Numbered from the stretch's first letter, positions 10,756 to 23,743 are shown. The stretch: DNA of 64,000 nt from Astrocystis sublimbata (GCA_022453515.1 JAJNNY010000074.1:62001-126000); one strand, 5' to 3'. The notes: generated from the letters alone by a model not told the origin. Made by a program: numbers and translations.

Positions 10756-13700
10756 TCAACCTTCCTTGTCCTCCCCGGAATAAAGGCTTCGTAGCCCCTC
10801 GATAGCATGCTGACCCAGACCTTCCAGTGAGCCCATTCCCAACATCTCTAGCACACTGATATCAAAAGCGAAGACCTGTTTCCACCATGTGCGCAGCTCG
10901 ATTGCCACCAGGGAGTCGAGACCTAAATCAACCAGCGAACAAGCCGTGTTCAAGTCCTCGTGAGGCTTGAGCAGCAGGTCGAACAGCTTCTTGCCGATCT
11001 CGACTGCCAGCAACTTGCTCGCCTCTGCTGTTGCAAGCACCGACGGGTCTGCCTTGGCACTGCTCAAAAACACCTTGAGAGTCTCGTCAGACTGCCCGGT
11101 TGCAGCCCCGCCTGCTCCTCCCGTTCCGCCGTTGTGGTAGACTGCCATACGGCGGTCATTGCGCCACACAGTACGGTTGCCAGCGCTATGGAGTGGCATA
11201 GTCGATCCCAGACCGAGAGCGAAGGCATTGACCTCTGCGAAGCTGCAGGCGGGACTTGGGGGCGGAGGCTTTGAAGATGCTTGGTTCGGCGCCATGGCCA
11301 CGACCAAGGCGTCCAGCAATTGTTGCTCCGTAAGTCCTCGAAAGCCCGTTGCCTTCATCTTGTTCATCAAGCCAGGATTCTGAGATATGAAGCCGATATC
11401 TTCCATGGCCCCGATGTCAATGACCGACGCTGCAAGGCCTAGATCGGTCCGGCACGCAGCGAAGGCATCGAGAAATGCATTTGCGCTAGCGTAATTTGCC
11501 TGACCCGGCTGACCTACAAGTCCGGATAGGGAGCTGAAGAGGATGAAAAAATCGAGCTTGATGTCTGCCAAGCTGGTGGCGTGATGCAGGTTCCATGTGC
11601 CTTGGACCTTGGGCGACGTGGCTGCCGTCCATTCTTCGAAGCTCATTGACTCAAAATTCTGATCCCTCAGGACCATGGACATCTTCATGGCATACAATCG
11701 TTAGTCGTCCCTTCCGCTGAAATCGGAAAGAATAATAAGGACCCGCAAACGAGCGCAAATCCTGAAGGGGTCGACACTTACCTGAATGATACCTTTCAAA
11801 GGAGTAGTCGCCGCGGCAATCGCCTCATCTACATCTTCAAGTTTGGTGACATCTCCCTTTACAAGCTTGACACTACAACCCATACTAGCGAGCTCGCTAA
11901 CGAAACTCTCATCTCTTGGGTCTGTACCCGCGCTTCGAGAAAGGAACACCAACTCGCGGGCACCAAGCTCGGCCATCCATGTCGCAATCGCCCTGCCGAG
12001 CCCTCCTAGGCCCCCTACCAAAAGGTATGAGCCAGCACCTGCCAGACTCACCTCACGATTTCTTCCCACGGCGTCAAAAGTGAGCCCTTGGTTTCCCGTA
12101 GGCTCTCGGATTTCAATGCCGACTCTGCCAATATGCGCCCCTTTCTGCATATATCGAATTGCGTCTAATATTTCATTGGCGCTGTATGTTTGAATGGGCC
12201 GGATCGGGCTTGTATGACCCAGCTCGTAGAATTCAAGAGTCGACATGATGAGGCTATATGGTAAAGTCAGTATATCCTCATCGAGTATCAAACGTCACGC
12301 AAGCCAGTACTTACCGATGTAAAACGGCGGGTCTCTTCCACAGTTGATCGATGTCAACGCATGAGTATGTGCGATTAGCGAGGAAGGGCTGCATATCGAG
12401 TTTGCCTCCCTCGATTAAGTCTCGCTTTCCAATTTCAACCATCTTGCCGAACTCAGCTACACAGCTCCAGGTTGCATGCAAGAGCTCACCTGATAGTGAA
12501 TTCAGAACGACGTCTACGCCTTCGCCTTGGGTATTGCGCATGAGATCTTCAGCAAACGAGCTATCTCGCGAATGTAAAATTCTTTCGCGAGGGATGTGGA
12601 ATTTCTCCATGAGGAATTGAACCTTCTCATCATTACCAACCGTGACAAAGACCTCTGCTCCTAGCATCTGAGCGACCTGAACCGCAGCGAGGCCAACGCC
12701 GCCACAGGCACTATGAATCAGAACAGACTAAACACGGACCGTTAGTGGAAGGCAAGTTAGAGCGAAGGGTGGCAAGGTACCTGGTTGTTGGTGAGCCCGC
12801 CTACGCTTTGCAAGGAGTGTATTGCAGTGACGAAGGGTACGAGCATGGTAGCAGCCTCTTCAAAGCTTAGACTATCGGGTATTCTGGCAACTGCGAAGTC
12901 TGCTACTGTGATGTGGGTTGTCAACGCTTGCTTTTGTAAGCTCAAGCAAACGGCGCGGTCGCCGACTTTGACATTCTTGGCCTGGGGACCAACTCGGGTT
13001 ACGACTCCAGCAGCCTCGAGCCCAAATCTCCTTGACTCACCAGGCAGTTCGATGACTGCCGTGGCTACAAGAATATCCTGTTGAACACCGTGAGCAAATT
13101 AATGACTGAGTAGGAAACAATCTATAAATTGTATTGGAAGATCTTACTCTGAAGTTTAATCCGGCGTGATGCACTTCTATCTCGACTTCATCATGAATGG
13201 GTTCTTCGCGAGGATGCCATGCCCAATTTAGGGTGTTGAGTTTTCCGGGCATACTGATACGTAGTGAAGCTCTGTCATCTGGCTGCGAAGTTAAGAGCTC
13301 GTCACTCAAGGCAAACGGGTAAAACCTCCCGACTTTGATCTGGCCATTCTCCACAAGATACTCATAGTCCGGTTTGAGTGGTGCACCAGTGCTCTCACTG
13401 CGCTGTCTCTGAAATTCGGAAAAGACACGTACGACCTGTTTCGCAGTAGAATCTATGGCGGATTCGATCTCACAGGTCGCGAAGTCGATGAGCATCTCCG
13501 ACCTCATTGTGCGGGCGAAACCAAGAACTTGGGCGAATCTAGGGTCACTACAGTCCCTCTGGCACGAGAGGGTAACCCATAATATCCCCGAGTCGCCGAT
13601 TCTACCAAGAAACGTTTTGAGCTTGTCGAAGCTGTCAGAGTCCGTGTCCGAAAGGAATGGGCCAGACATGTCCAAAAGCGAGACTACTTGTTGCCCTGAA

Positions 13701-16700
13701 GTAGGATGATCTTCAAGCTTGCAGGTGCTGACCTCGTAGCCTGCATTTTCAAAGTGCCTGATAAACAAATCAGGGAAATCAAAACCACGGCAGTTTTGGT
13801 CGGAGTCGCAGAGAAGGGTCACCTGCTTAGTTGTTGTTTGGTCTGCAACGGGTTTCGCAATTATCGTTGTATTCAGCTCTTCAATTTCTCCTCCCGAAGT
13901 CTTTGTCAGCGTTTCAAGGTCATTGAAGCCGGCAGCAAGAAGCTCTACTTCCCAAGTCTCCGTAGATAGCCAAGGGGCAATGGACGTGTCGTCACCGCCG
14001 CTCTTCCACCAGCCGGGCTGACTTCCAAAGATATACTTAGCCCACGTAGACGCAGTCGAAGGTCGTAGTTCCTGAAGAAGCAACCTTCCTTGTGGCGCAA
14101 GAAGTTTACGAATGTTCACTAAGCTCTTTTGAAGGTCTTCCGTGGTGTGGAGTACATTACTAGCGATGATAAAATCGTACTGACGATCCTCAAAAGATTG
14201 CTCCGCAAGATCCTTGGAAATATCTAGAGAGACATACTCCATATTCGCAAAACCCTCTTTCTTGTTTTTGTCAATGATGAAGCTCGGCGATGTGATCGTA
14301 TATTTGGAGCACAGGACATTGCCGTCGCGGAGGGTAAGGTGATTGAGCATGTTTTCAGATTGCGGGGGTCGTCCTATGCCGAGCTCTAGTACGCGTAAGT
14401 TGGGCTTCGAGTGCCCTAGTGCCTGGATAAAGTCTTGCAGGTCCATTTGACCTTCGTTGATGAATCCATATAGCGCCGTCATTGTTTCTTGGGCGACGAC
14501 ACTTTCAAGCATCTGGCCTGAGAGTAGAAGTCCTAAATTCTCGGTTACTTGTACCAGAGCAGCAGCCACGGGAGCAGCTGAGGTTTCGGATAAGCGGTTT
14601 GCTAGTTCCTCAATAGTGAATTTGTTCTTTATCCTTGAATCAGCAGTATCTGGGAGTTGTGTACGGATCCATGATTCATATTTGATCATGCTTGGGTGTA
14701 CAAAGGCCGATGCAGACAACGATGATGACGAGGAGTGTAAGCAAAGGGTCGACAACTCTTCTAGTAGATCAAGTGATGCGGCGATTTCGGAGACAGGCCG
14801 TATAAGCTCAGCAGCCGTTAAAAATTCGATACTGTTACCCCACGCATACCGAGCCGCAGAATGCGCGTCGAGCAATCCATCTTCGCTATTCACTGGAGTC
14901 AAGTGTACACCCGAGGCCTCCAGAACAATGCTACCTTCCGTAGAGACACACCGACCTTCGCCTACCAGTGAAGAGTTGCTTGTCTCTGTGGCTGATACGA
15001 GCGTGGTAAGATCCGAGGCACATCGAACGACGCTGATCATGTCGATTCCAGTGGGAAGCCTATGCTTGAGCTTGCGCGCAATACCATGCACGGCAGAAGC
15101 TCCCAGTAACTGCAACATACCGTCGATCACTGTGGGATGGATGTGGTAATTTGCCTCGTCGCCATTTCTCCCATTCAAAACCGTCGCGGACGCCTCATTC
15201 GGAGAAACAGTTGCGGTCTCGATATCTTGCATCGTTTGGAACGAAGGGCCCAGACACAAACCCCTCTTGAACATAGCCTCATACCATCGCTGCGGCATAA
15301 GCTTTCGAGAAAGAACTGGAGGTTTCCATGCACCCCCGAGCTGATTATCTGAGATAGCAGACACTTCGCCGGTGCAGTGCCTATGCCAAGAGTGTTTGTT
15401 ATAAGAAGTAACGGTAAACTCCCACCATTTGCTATTCAGTGACTTAGTAAGGCGACAGGGACGGAACGTAGTGATTATTTCGATTGGCTTCCCATCTGGA
15501 ATCACAAGAGCCATGCTTAAATCGATATTCCGGATCTTATATCCTTCATTAATGCCTGTAATTTGCCTAACAGCTTCCCCGGCCAATGCCAAGTAGGCCG
15601 CAGCCGGAAATACGATATCTTCGTTAACCTTATGGTCTGCAACCCAAGGAGCATTGCGTAGGTGAAATACATTGCGCCAGACCGGCTCTAATTGAGTGCT
15701 TGATACAACGCGACTGCCAAGCAAGTCATGGTAGGCATATTGTCGCTGGCGCCACTCTTGACAAAGCCGGGACTCAAACCAGTGGCTGCCTTGGTGGTTC
15801 CAAGGATAGCGTGGTAGATCAGGAATACAGCGGCCACCGGGAATAAGCGATTGAAGATTTACTGATGCACCGAGACTGTGGAGTTTCCCAAGGGATGAGA
15901 GGAAAGACACGACACAATCTTGGTTGCGAGTCATCGCAGGCACGTGCGGAATTGCCGTTGAAGGAGATGGACCCGATGTGCAGATCTGCCGTAAGGGGCC
16001 CGCTAACGCTGAATGAGGCCCTATTTCCAAAAATATGGCATCTTTCCCAACGTCATGTTGAAGAATGCTGTTGACGGCCTCGCAGAATCGGACAGGAGAT
16101 ATTAGGTTTTCTTTCCAGTATTCAGAGCCCAATGTCTGGCTTGGTTCTAGGAGCTTTCCAGTAACACTAGAGAAAAAAGGAGTGCCTGGGCCGACCCCTC
16201 TCACCTCGGCACCAATCAAAGCCAGATAGTCATCCCCAATCTCTGCCATATGTTGTGAATGATATGCTTTATCAACGACAAGCATTCTGGCAAGAACGCC
16301 GGGACGCGACACTTTGATACGCGCTACTGCGTCTTTGACTGCGCTGGTGTCTCCAGAGATTGTCACGCTGTTTGGCGAGTTGTCGCATGCAATGACAACA
16401 TTTGGGGTATCGGCTAGGTGCGCTTCGGTGTCTACCCAGCTCATGCCTATCGCTGCCATGGCGCCGGCTTTTGTTTGCAGCATTGCTACTGCACCGCGAT
16501 GATGTGCAGCGATGATGGCCTCCCTGGCAGTAAGAGCACCGGAGGCGTAGGCCGCGGCAATTTCGCCACTTGAGTGTCCTACAACAGCGTCGGGCAAGAT
16601 ATCGAGCGACCTGAAAGTGTCTACGAGCGCAACCTGAATGGCAGTACACAAGGGTTGGGATAGCGCTGCCTCGTTCATCTTGCTTTTCCTTGCCGGCTTA

Positions 16701-18620
16701 AGTAGCTCCTCCTCTATCGAATAGGGTGCTTGAGCATCGGGCGTGGCCACGGCCTTTAAGTGCTCGTCAAGGGATCGAATGCTCGCCCGGAAAACATCGT
16801 TGGACTGCAACAGCTCGCGACCCATGAGGGGCCAGTGTGCTCCCTGGCCTGTAAATACCATAATGATGTTGGGTTTTGCACTAGCCTTGACCGAAACTGA
16901 AGCTTTGCCCATGATACCCTTGTTCACTACGGCAGATGTACGGTGCGGCATCTGCTCTCTCCGGTGAGCTAGTGTATATGCAAGGTCACATACTCTTTCT
17001 GGGTACTTTCCAACCCATTCCTCATACCCAGCTACCATTCTCTCGAGCGAATTCGCTGTCCGGGCGGAAAATAGCAGGAGCTGCGGTGATTTGGCAGGCA
17101 CGTTAGCCAAACTCGAAATATTAAAACTGGCCGCCGAATCTATGATCGCGTGGGCATTCGCTCCCCCGATGCCAAACGAGTTCACACTGGCGCGCTCAAC
17201 TCGGTCTTCTGGCCAGGGAGTTGGCTCGACTGGTACGGTGAGCTTTGCAGAGTCGAACGGTATGCTCGGGTTGGGCGTTCCAAATTTGATGTTGGGGGGG
17301 ATTGTGCGGTGCTCAAGTGATAAAACCATCTTCATGAGCGATGTCTAACACAGTCACAGTCAGTCGCCCTGTAATTAATGCGTATGGTCAATCTCCGGTG
17401 CCAAAATTACGTACTAGACCGGAAGCACCCTCCCCGTGGCCAAGATTAGGTTTGACTGAGGTGATATACACCCCCCTTTCGCCAAATACTCGGGCGACAG
17501 CTTTCGCTTCGATCGGGTCACCCGTTGATGTTCCAGTTCCATGGCATTCTACTACGCCGGTGTTTCCCGGGTCACTAATCCCAGCTACTTGGTATGCGCG
17601 TCTGATCAAGGCTTCCTGCGCGTCGGTGCTCGGCTGTGACAAGCCTGGCGTTTTGCCGTCCACGTTGGCTGACGTGCCCCTGATAACAGCTCGAATGGGA
17701 TTGCCATCCCGGATGGCGTCGCATAAAGGCTTGATAAAAATGGCCGTTATCGCCTCGCCCCGGGCGTAGCCGTTTGCTTCAGCGGAGAAAGTCTTACATG
17801 AACCATCAGGTGAGAGCACACCCTGTTCGGTCATGGCCATGGTCATTGTGGGAGACATGATAAGATTGACACCACCCACGAGGGCAGATTCGCAATCACC
17901 TCTGGAGATGGCCATACACGCCTCGTTAAGGCATGTCAGTGCCGAAGAACATGCCGTCCGGAGAGTAATGCTGGGTCCCTGCAGGTCCATCTCGTAGGAC
18001 AGACGGTTCGATAAGGCGAAGTCGCCGTATCCCGTCACACGATACAATCCCCATGGCTGATCGTCCTTCGCGAACATGTCGACCCAGTCCTCGCCAAAGC
18101 TGCCAACATAGCAGCCAATGGTCTTGCCTCTCCAATTCGTGACGCCGGAATCATCGAAGCACTCGCGGGCCACCTCGAACAGCATCCTCTGCTGCGGATC
18201 AGCGCGCTGTACCTCAGTCTTGGGCATGGTGAAGAAGGACGTGTCCAGCGCGCCCAAATCAACGCTCTCGTCGAGAAAGTATCCGTACTCAGTAGCAACG
18301 GACCCGGGCTTGCCGCTGGTGGAGTGGAAGGCCGAGACATTATAGCGAGACTCGGGCACCCGACCCCGTGCATCGCCCTTATTCAGAAGGAATTCCCATA
18401 ACTGCTGCGGCGTCGAAAGTCCCCCGGGAAGACGTAAGGCCATTCCACAAATGGCGATAGGCATGGCACCGCCATCATCATAGCTCAGACCGTCGGCAGC
18501 CGAGCCCAGGCTTGCAGCCGGCGTATGGATTTGACCGCTTGGAGAGCTGCCATCACTCGCAGTCGTACTTTGACCAGCAGAAGTATGCAAAGAAGCATCC
18601 ACTTCTTGGGGGTCTGGCAT
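10756..18620 (-). CDS. Highly reducing polyketide synthase (KS-AT-DH-MT-ER-KR-ACP)
   Basis: Six exons with GT-AG introns (18620-17415, 17344-13148, 13077-12781, 12727-12315, 12253-11782, 11682-10756) give 2503 aa with every phase matching. KS: Cys in TACSSA (about 221), His in HGTGT (357) and GHGEG (396). AT: GHSSGE (about 657). [12 protein letters not shown] (about 972), where the usual Gly of HxxxGxxxxP is Glu. C-methyltransferase: near 1388, motif I reads ELGIGRPP instead of the glycine-rich ExGxGxG, so SAM binding may be lost. [10 protein letters not shown] (about 1906). [13 protein letters not shown] (about 2111) with Tyr in [13 protein letters not shown]: Ser in [10 protein letters not shown] (about 2450). 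It ends there, with no thioesterase, reductase or carnitine-acyltransferase domain, so release must occur in trans. It is transcribed divergently from the MFS exporter, with a ketosphinganine-reductase homologue and an oxoamine synthase beyond. Product: probably a reduced linear chain (inference). Confidence 0.95.
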
Positions 18621-19957
18621 TGTCGAGAGTTAGCAAGCAATACAAGGGCGAGAAGGTTACAGATTGCGGCAAAGTGGTAATCAGTTTGAACCATAGGGTC
18701 CCCAGCCTACACCGAGGAAGTATATAATTACCTGTCTGGCTCACTGTTCGTCCACTCGTTCGTGGCCATGGCTGCAAAGACTATCTGCTAATGTCGCCTA
18801 GAGCCCAAGAGCTTAGTGTGGTGGAGAGAGGAGGCCGGGGTGCCGGGGGCCTGGCATGCCTGGCTCGCCTGGCTCAGCTCATGCCCTCAGGATCACTGCC
18901 AAGATTGATTGCCGCGGTCTGATCAGCAAACCCCGGGCTCCGGCCGCCGAGGGCTGGATCTGGCTCGTCTGGCTGGCTCGGCTGGGTGGTCGGGGGTGTG
19001 CTAAGCACCAAGTAGGTAGGTACAGCGTGCGTCGATGATCAAGATGAAACCTCACGAATGAGAGTGAAGTCCTAGAGGATGCAGGTGAGAGGTGAGAGGT
19101 GCATTCATGACTGTACACATGTTGTGTTAGTGTTGTAGTACTGTAGCTGCCTCCTCCTCCTGCACTGTATCCGTAGCTTGCTGCTGGTCAGTAAGAGCAC
19201 TAACCCATCTAGGGAGGTACCGTGACGTAGACGGCAGCAAGGTCTCGGAAGGCTCCTGTATCCGGCAAGGTTTCCAGCCCTATCGTTGAACACGGCCCTG
19301 CATGCTTCTTTCTCAGTGGACATCGGCAGCCCCCGCAATTACCTACATAGTACCTAAGCGAGCTAGACATCCTACCCATATGTACCTAGAGTTTCTGCTA
19401 AGGTCGACGGGTGTTTCTTTTGGGAGCGCGAGGGAAGCCCTACCGGCACCTAGTCGGCAGTTACCTCACAGTGCCTGGAGCTGGCGTTCCTTCTGCGCCT
19501 AGAACATCCATGGATGCACGCTCTCATGTGCCCAAGCGAGGCGATGCTATACTACCTGCTCGACTACTGCTACAACTTGCCAAGCAGGACCTCGCAGGAC
19601 CTGGCATCCTGGAATTGCAGGCAACAACTGGTGCGGATGACCAAGCCAGGCCAATCTATCCGAGGGGTCAATGATATGCACTGGCGAGACTGGCAAGCTG
19701 ACAAGATGCACCGCAGCCCAACAGAAAGTCTGCCTAGTGGTCAGCTCAAATTTTCAAAATCATCTGAACACATCCATCCATCTTGACATCAACCATGTGG
19801 AAACACGATCCTTTGTCATGATTTCGCTTTTCATGTACCCGTGTTGATTTACCAGCAGCCAACACTCTGGGCGCCGCTAAGCTGGCTGCACACACTACCG
19901 CTGCACACTACTGCTGCTGTAGCGCCTTGTCACGCTCCATCGTGAACCGAACCGTCG
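18621..19957. promoter_or_regulatory. Divergent promoter region of PKS and MFS transporter
   Basis: A 1.3-kb gap separates the two divergent start codons, so it must hold both promoters. It contains runs of CTGGCTCG-type repeats (about 18840-18990), a TAGGTAGGTA box near 19012, and GAGGTGAGAGGTGAGAGGTG direct repeats (about 19080-19100). I could not identify a regulator-binding motif shared with the neighbouring bidirectional promoter. Confidence 0.5.
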
Positions 19958-21731
19958 ATGTCGATGGATGAGTCCAAGACTCCCATGCGCGAGCTGGGAA
20001 CCCAGAAAGAGGGCACGCCTCGCGCCTGCTCCACCGTGGATAACTACCGTCCTGGGATCGAAGAAGCTGGCCTGCACGGGGTTGAAGGAATCAAGGGATC
20101 AATTGCGCCAAAGAAGCGGAAGCCTTTCGGGTTCTATCTCGCCTTCATCGGGCTGTCCTTCAACGTCTTCGTCTTCTCCCTCGATGCTACCACTCTCGCC
20201 GTCGCGATCCCAGTAAGTGACATGAAATTATATGACTCTTCTCAGCTTGTAAGGCTGCACTAACTGTGCCGCCGTCCTGCAGTCCATAGCTCACCAACTA
20301 CATGGCACGACCCTCGAATCATTCTGGGGCAGTATCGCCTATCTCCTGGGGGTCGTTATTACGCAGCCACTATATGCCTCCATTTCCGATGTCTTCGGAC
20401 GAAAGCCACCGTACTATGTTGCCATGCTCCTTTTCCTCATCGGCTCTGTGGTTTTCGCTCTTGCTCCGAACATGGTGGCCATCATCGCCGCCCGCGTGCT
20501 GCAAGGGCTAGGCGGTGGTGGTCTGAACGTACTCGCCGACATCATCATTACCGATATGACCACCTTGCAGGAGCGCTCTCGCTACTATTCTTTGCTAGCC
20601 TTCCCCATCGCATTAGGTACCGTTCTCGGACCTACCATCGGCGCCCTGTTCAGCGACTACGCCGACTGGAGATGGATAGGGTGGATGAACCTCCCCTTCC
20701 TAGCCATTGCGTTTCCTCTCGTCTACGTCTTCCTGCGCCTCCGGCCTCTCGACGCTGCGCTTCAGTCCAGAGTTTCCAAGTTCGACTGGGTTGGGATGAG
20801 CTTGTTCACTGTGGGTGCGGCGGCCTTTGTCATCCCTCTCAGCTGGGCTGGCAGTCTGTATGCATGGGGTGCGTGGCAGACGCTGCTGCCTCTACTCTTG
20901 GGAGCCGCGGTGCTCGCCTTTTTCGCCATCTACGAGAGGCGGCCCGAGGCTCCGATTATCCCTCCACGCCTTTTCCAGTCCCGAACGGCAGTCATGACGT
21001 TGATAGGTGCCACTGTCCATGGCTTGACACTCTATCCTCTCCTGCAGTATCTGCCATTTTTCTTTCAGGCCGTCTCGCTTGAGTCCCCAATCCAGTCTGC
21101 TGTGACAATGCTTCCGACCAGTATCATTAGCTGCGTGTCGGCCGGTGCCGCTACGGCGGCCCTCAGCGACCGCTGGGGGGGCTACAGATCCCGGGTTCGC
21201 ATGTGCTGGGTTCTGTCCACGCTAGGATCAGGCCTGTTGGCCCTGTTGGATTCGGAATCTTCGGCATCCACGCGCCTCGGCACTCCAATCGTCTGGGGTG
21301 CCGGCATTGGCGGTCTGCTCCAACTTTTGCTTCTGCCTTTGCAGGCTAGTGTACAGAACGCTGACGATGTGGGCTTAGCGATCGGTGTGCTTGTGACCGT
21401 ACGCATCCTCGGCGGCGTCGTGGGCGTAGCCATCGGCGCCACTGTGTTCAGCAGTGTCTTCGCTGCTTCTATTGCTAATGTGCGGTACTTACCGGGCTCC
21501 TTGGCCGTCCTGAAACAGGCAGACCAGGCGATCGGGTTCATACCTACATTGAGAACCCTGGACGTACCTGCTGATGTCTTAGCTCCCGTTCTGGGAGCAT
21601 ACCTTGACGCGATGCGTGCCGTCTTTTATACGATGACAGGGTTCGGGGTGATCGGCATCCTCAGCTCTGTTTTCACAGAAGCACTCACAATCGAGAAAAC
21701 AGATCTGGGTGCTCAACGTTTTGAAGAATAA
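19958..21731 (+). CDS. MFS multidrug/metabolite exporter (DHA2-type)
   Basis: Two exons (19958-20212 and 20283-21731) with a clean GTAAGT donor give 567 aa. A soluble N-terminal leader of about 50 residues ends in KKRKPFGFY. The family signature LDATTLAVAIP in helix 1 is followed by YLLGVVITQPLYASISDVFGRK (motif A region) and RVLQGLGGGG in helix 4. The length and repeated hydrophobic segments fit 14 helices. Such transporters export drugs or fungal metabolites across the plasma membrane. Its start faces the PKS start across a shared intergenic region, so export of, or self-protection against, the cluster product is the likely role. The exact substrate is not deducible. Confidence 0.92.
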
Positions 21732-22006
21732 ATAGATAAATTTAAATTAATGACACCAAATTATCAAATGACACTCACTCATGATGATAATCTTGACATG
21801 TTTCTCAGCGAAGGTGGTGGAAATGGAATAGGTATCAAACTAGCTGCAATAACATGTTTAAACAAGGGTATGCGCGTCGTAGCGAGAGTTAAGGATGCAG
21901 GTACTTCTGTATGTCTTGAGGGAAATCCTGATGTAACCCACAGATGCCTGAAATCTCGTGCTAGGATATTGAAGTTTGTTATGATTAGAAGGAATTCTTT
22001 AGCATT

Positions 22007-23256
22007 CTACGACGCCGTCAGGCTCGCCTTCCTCGATTGTTCCCCATCGTCCCTACACCAGCTCTCCCATCGTCTCCGCAAAACTGGCCAGACGAGCCAG
22101 CCCACCAGGACCCCCGACAAGGCATCCAAAATACCGAGCCCTCTCTTGGGTGACGGTCCAACCATGTTTGTGAACAAAAGCGAAGCCCCAAGCGAGTCAT
22201 TGCAGATGATGAAATCACCCTTGTCCACCGCCCCGAGAATAAGCGACGCCATCTCGTCCGACGATGGGAATTGGCCCTGAAGATCCTCGGCCGTCTTGCC
22301 TTCCAAGCCCTGGATGCGCTTCGAGAGGTCCGTCTTGGTTTTCTGCTCGAGGTAGAAGCCGGGCGATACGAAATCGGCAGGGAAGGCACAGTGAATGCTA
22401 TATGTAGATTTCGGGCACGAATATCGCAGCGCCTCCATCCTCAGTGTGTCGGCCAGAGCGCGCACAGCAACTTTGGCGGCTTCGGGATCGCGATTGTGAT
22501 ATTAGCTCAAGATGTCAAACAAATATGCAAACGGAATGACAGAGACGACCGCTTAGACTTACGTGTGTACGCGATTGAACCCGGAATCCCTAAGAAAGCC
22601 CCCGCACTACTCACAAACACGATCTGACGAAGTTTGGGAGCATCGGGTGGTGTCGTAACTGTGACATCCGAATCTTTCCCAGCATCATCTGCCGTCCAGA
22701 TGTCCATGATCGACTTAGCTGGAAATGCTGCTGTGTAGTAGTTATTCTTCATGCACGAGTCGAGATCGTCAGCCGTGATGTCAACGAGGAATCCATTCTC
22801 CGCGTGGTTTCCGCCAGCTGTGCAGTATAGCAAGTCGGCGACTCGGGGCTGTGATTTGAATGCAGCGTCCACTTGCTTCGCATCCGAGAGGTCTATAGCG
22901 ACCGTGTTGATGTCTTGGGTCTCGCTCCGCCTGCACCCTTCGACCTCGCGCTTCGCCTCGTCTAGCGGGCCTTGCCTGCGCGCAAAGAGTGTGACATGCG
23001 CGCCTGCGATGGTTCAAATACCTCGATTCAGTACATTGAAATTCCTGAAGCGACATCGACACATTTAATCTCACCTCGCCTAGCAACTGCTTTCGCCAAT
23101 GCTTTTCCTAGCCCGCCAGAGCCTCCTGTGATAAAGGCGGTCTGATCATATAATCAGTATCATGGACTTGGCGGCTTCCCTAAGCTAATACAAGCCGGTC
23201 ACAACGGGGGGTTCCACTCTCACCTTGCCCTCCATATCCCCAGTCGACTTCGCCAT
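22007..23256 (-). CDS. 3-ketosphinganine reductase-like short-chain dehydrogenase (TSC10/KDSR/FUM13 type)
   Basis: Four exons (23256-23224, 23141-23075, 23003-22563, 22479-22007) give 337 aa in a continuous frame. The N-terminal cofactor motif is ITGGSGGLGKA and the catalytic motif is YTPAK (Y-x-x-x-K), preceded by the VFVSSAGAFLGIPG segment. The CTAGGNHAENGF region, the DFVSPGFYLEQKTKT stretch and a hydrophobic C-terminal anchor (LSGVLVGWLVWPVL) are typical of the KDSR/TSC10 family, which reduces 3-ketodihydrosphingosine at the ER with NADPH. In fumonisin biosynthesis a homologue (FUM13) reduces the 3-ketone of the offloaded product. Next to a PKS and an oxoamine synthase, a biosynthetic role is more likely than housekeeping, though it could also be an extra copy giving self-protection. 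It diverges from the oxoamine synthase across 487 bp. Confidence 0.88.
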
Positions 23257-23743
23257 AATCGTGAGGGGCAGTTCGGACTGCCCAATAACTATAATGTGAT
23301 ATGAATACTATTTTGCCAGTAAACACTAGCAATGTCTCTCGATAAGCATGCGAGAAGGAGAATCATGATCCTCCATACTCTTCAACTACAGCGACATGGA
23401 TGCGGATCCTTTGCCAAGCCCAGGGGTGTGATCCTTCAAGAGCCCACATATGTACACACTTATTTATGCATGCGCACGGATTCCATGCGAAAGCAAAGCA
23501 GGGCGTGCAGAAGGTGGCGTACCCCACGACGCCGACCCCGCCAAAAGATAATGCGCATGCATTGATGGCTTGGATGAAAGGATCGCGCCGTTCTAAGTAG
23601 GTAGTGCTGTAGTTATCTCCAGTCGAGCTGCTTGGTTTCACGGTTGGCACTTATTCCCTTTAGGTCATTCTCCTGACAACCGCCGATCGCAGCACAACTG
23701 CACTTGCATACAGTGACATATACGAACGTATACGATACGCAGA
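23257..23743. promoter_or_regulatory. Divergent promoter of reductase and oxoamine synthase
   Basis: This 487-bp region separates two divergent start codons and should carry both promoters. It includes a perfect inverted repeat close to the reductase start (23266-23283, separate entry). No shared regulator site could be proven by eye. Confidence 0.5.
23266..23283 (-). promoter_or_regulatory. 7-bp perfect inverted repeat, likely 5'-UTR hairpin
   Basis: GGGCAGT and ACTGCCC flank a 4-nt loop. The element ends 9 nt upstream of the reductase start codon and would form a stable stem-loop in that transcript's leader. It could affect translation or be a palindromic protein-binding site; both are inference. 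Confidence 0.45.

Noticed and set aside
21750..22280. Plus-strand frame after the MFS gene
   Set aside because: It overlaps the antisense of the ketosphinganine-reductase exons, which have clear motifs, and its own sequence looks random.
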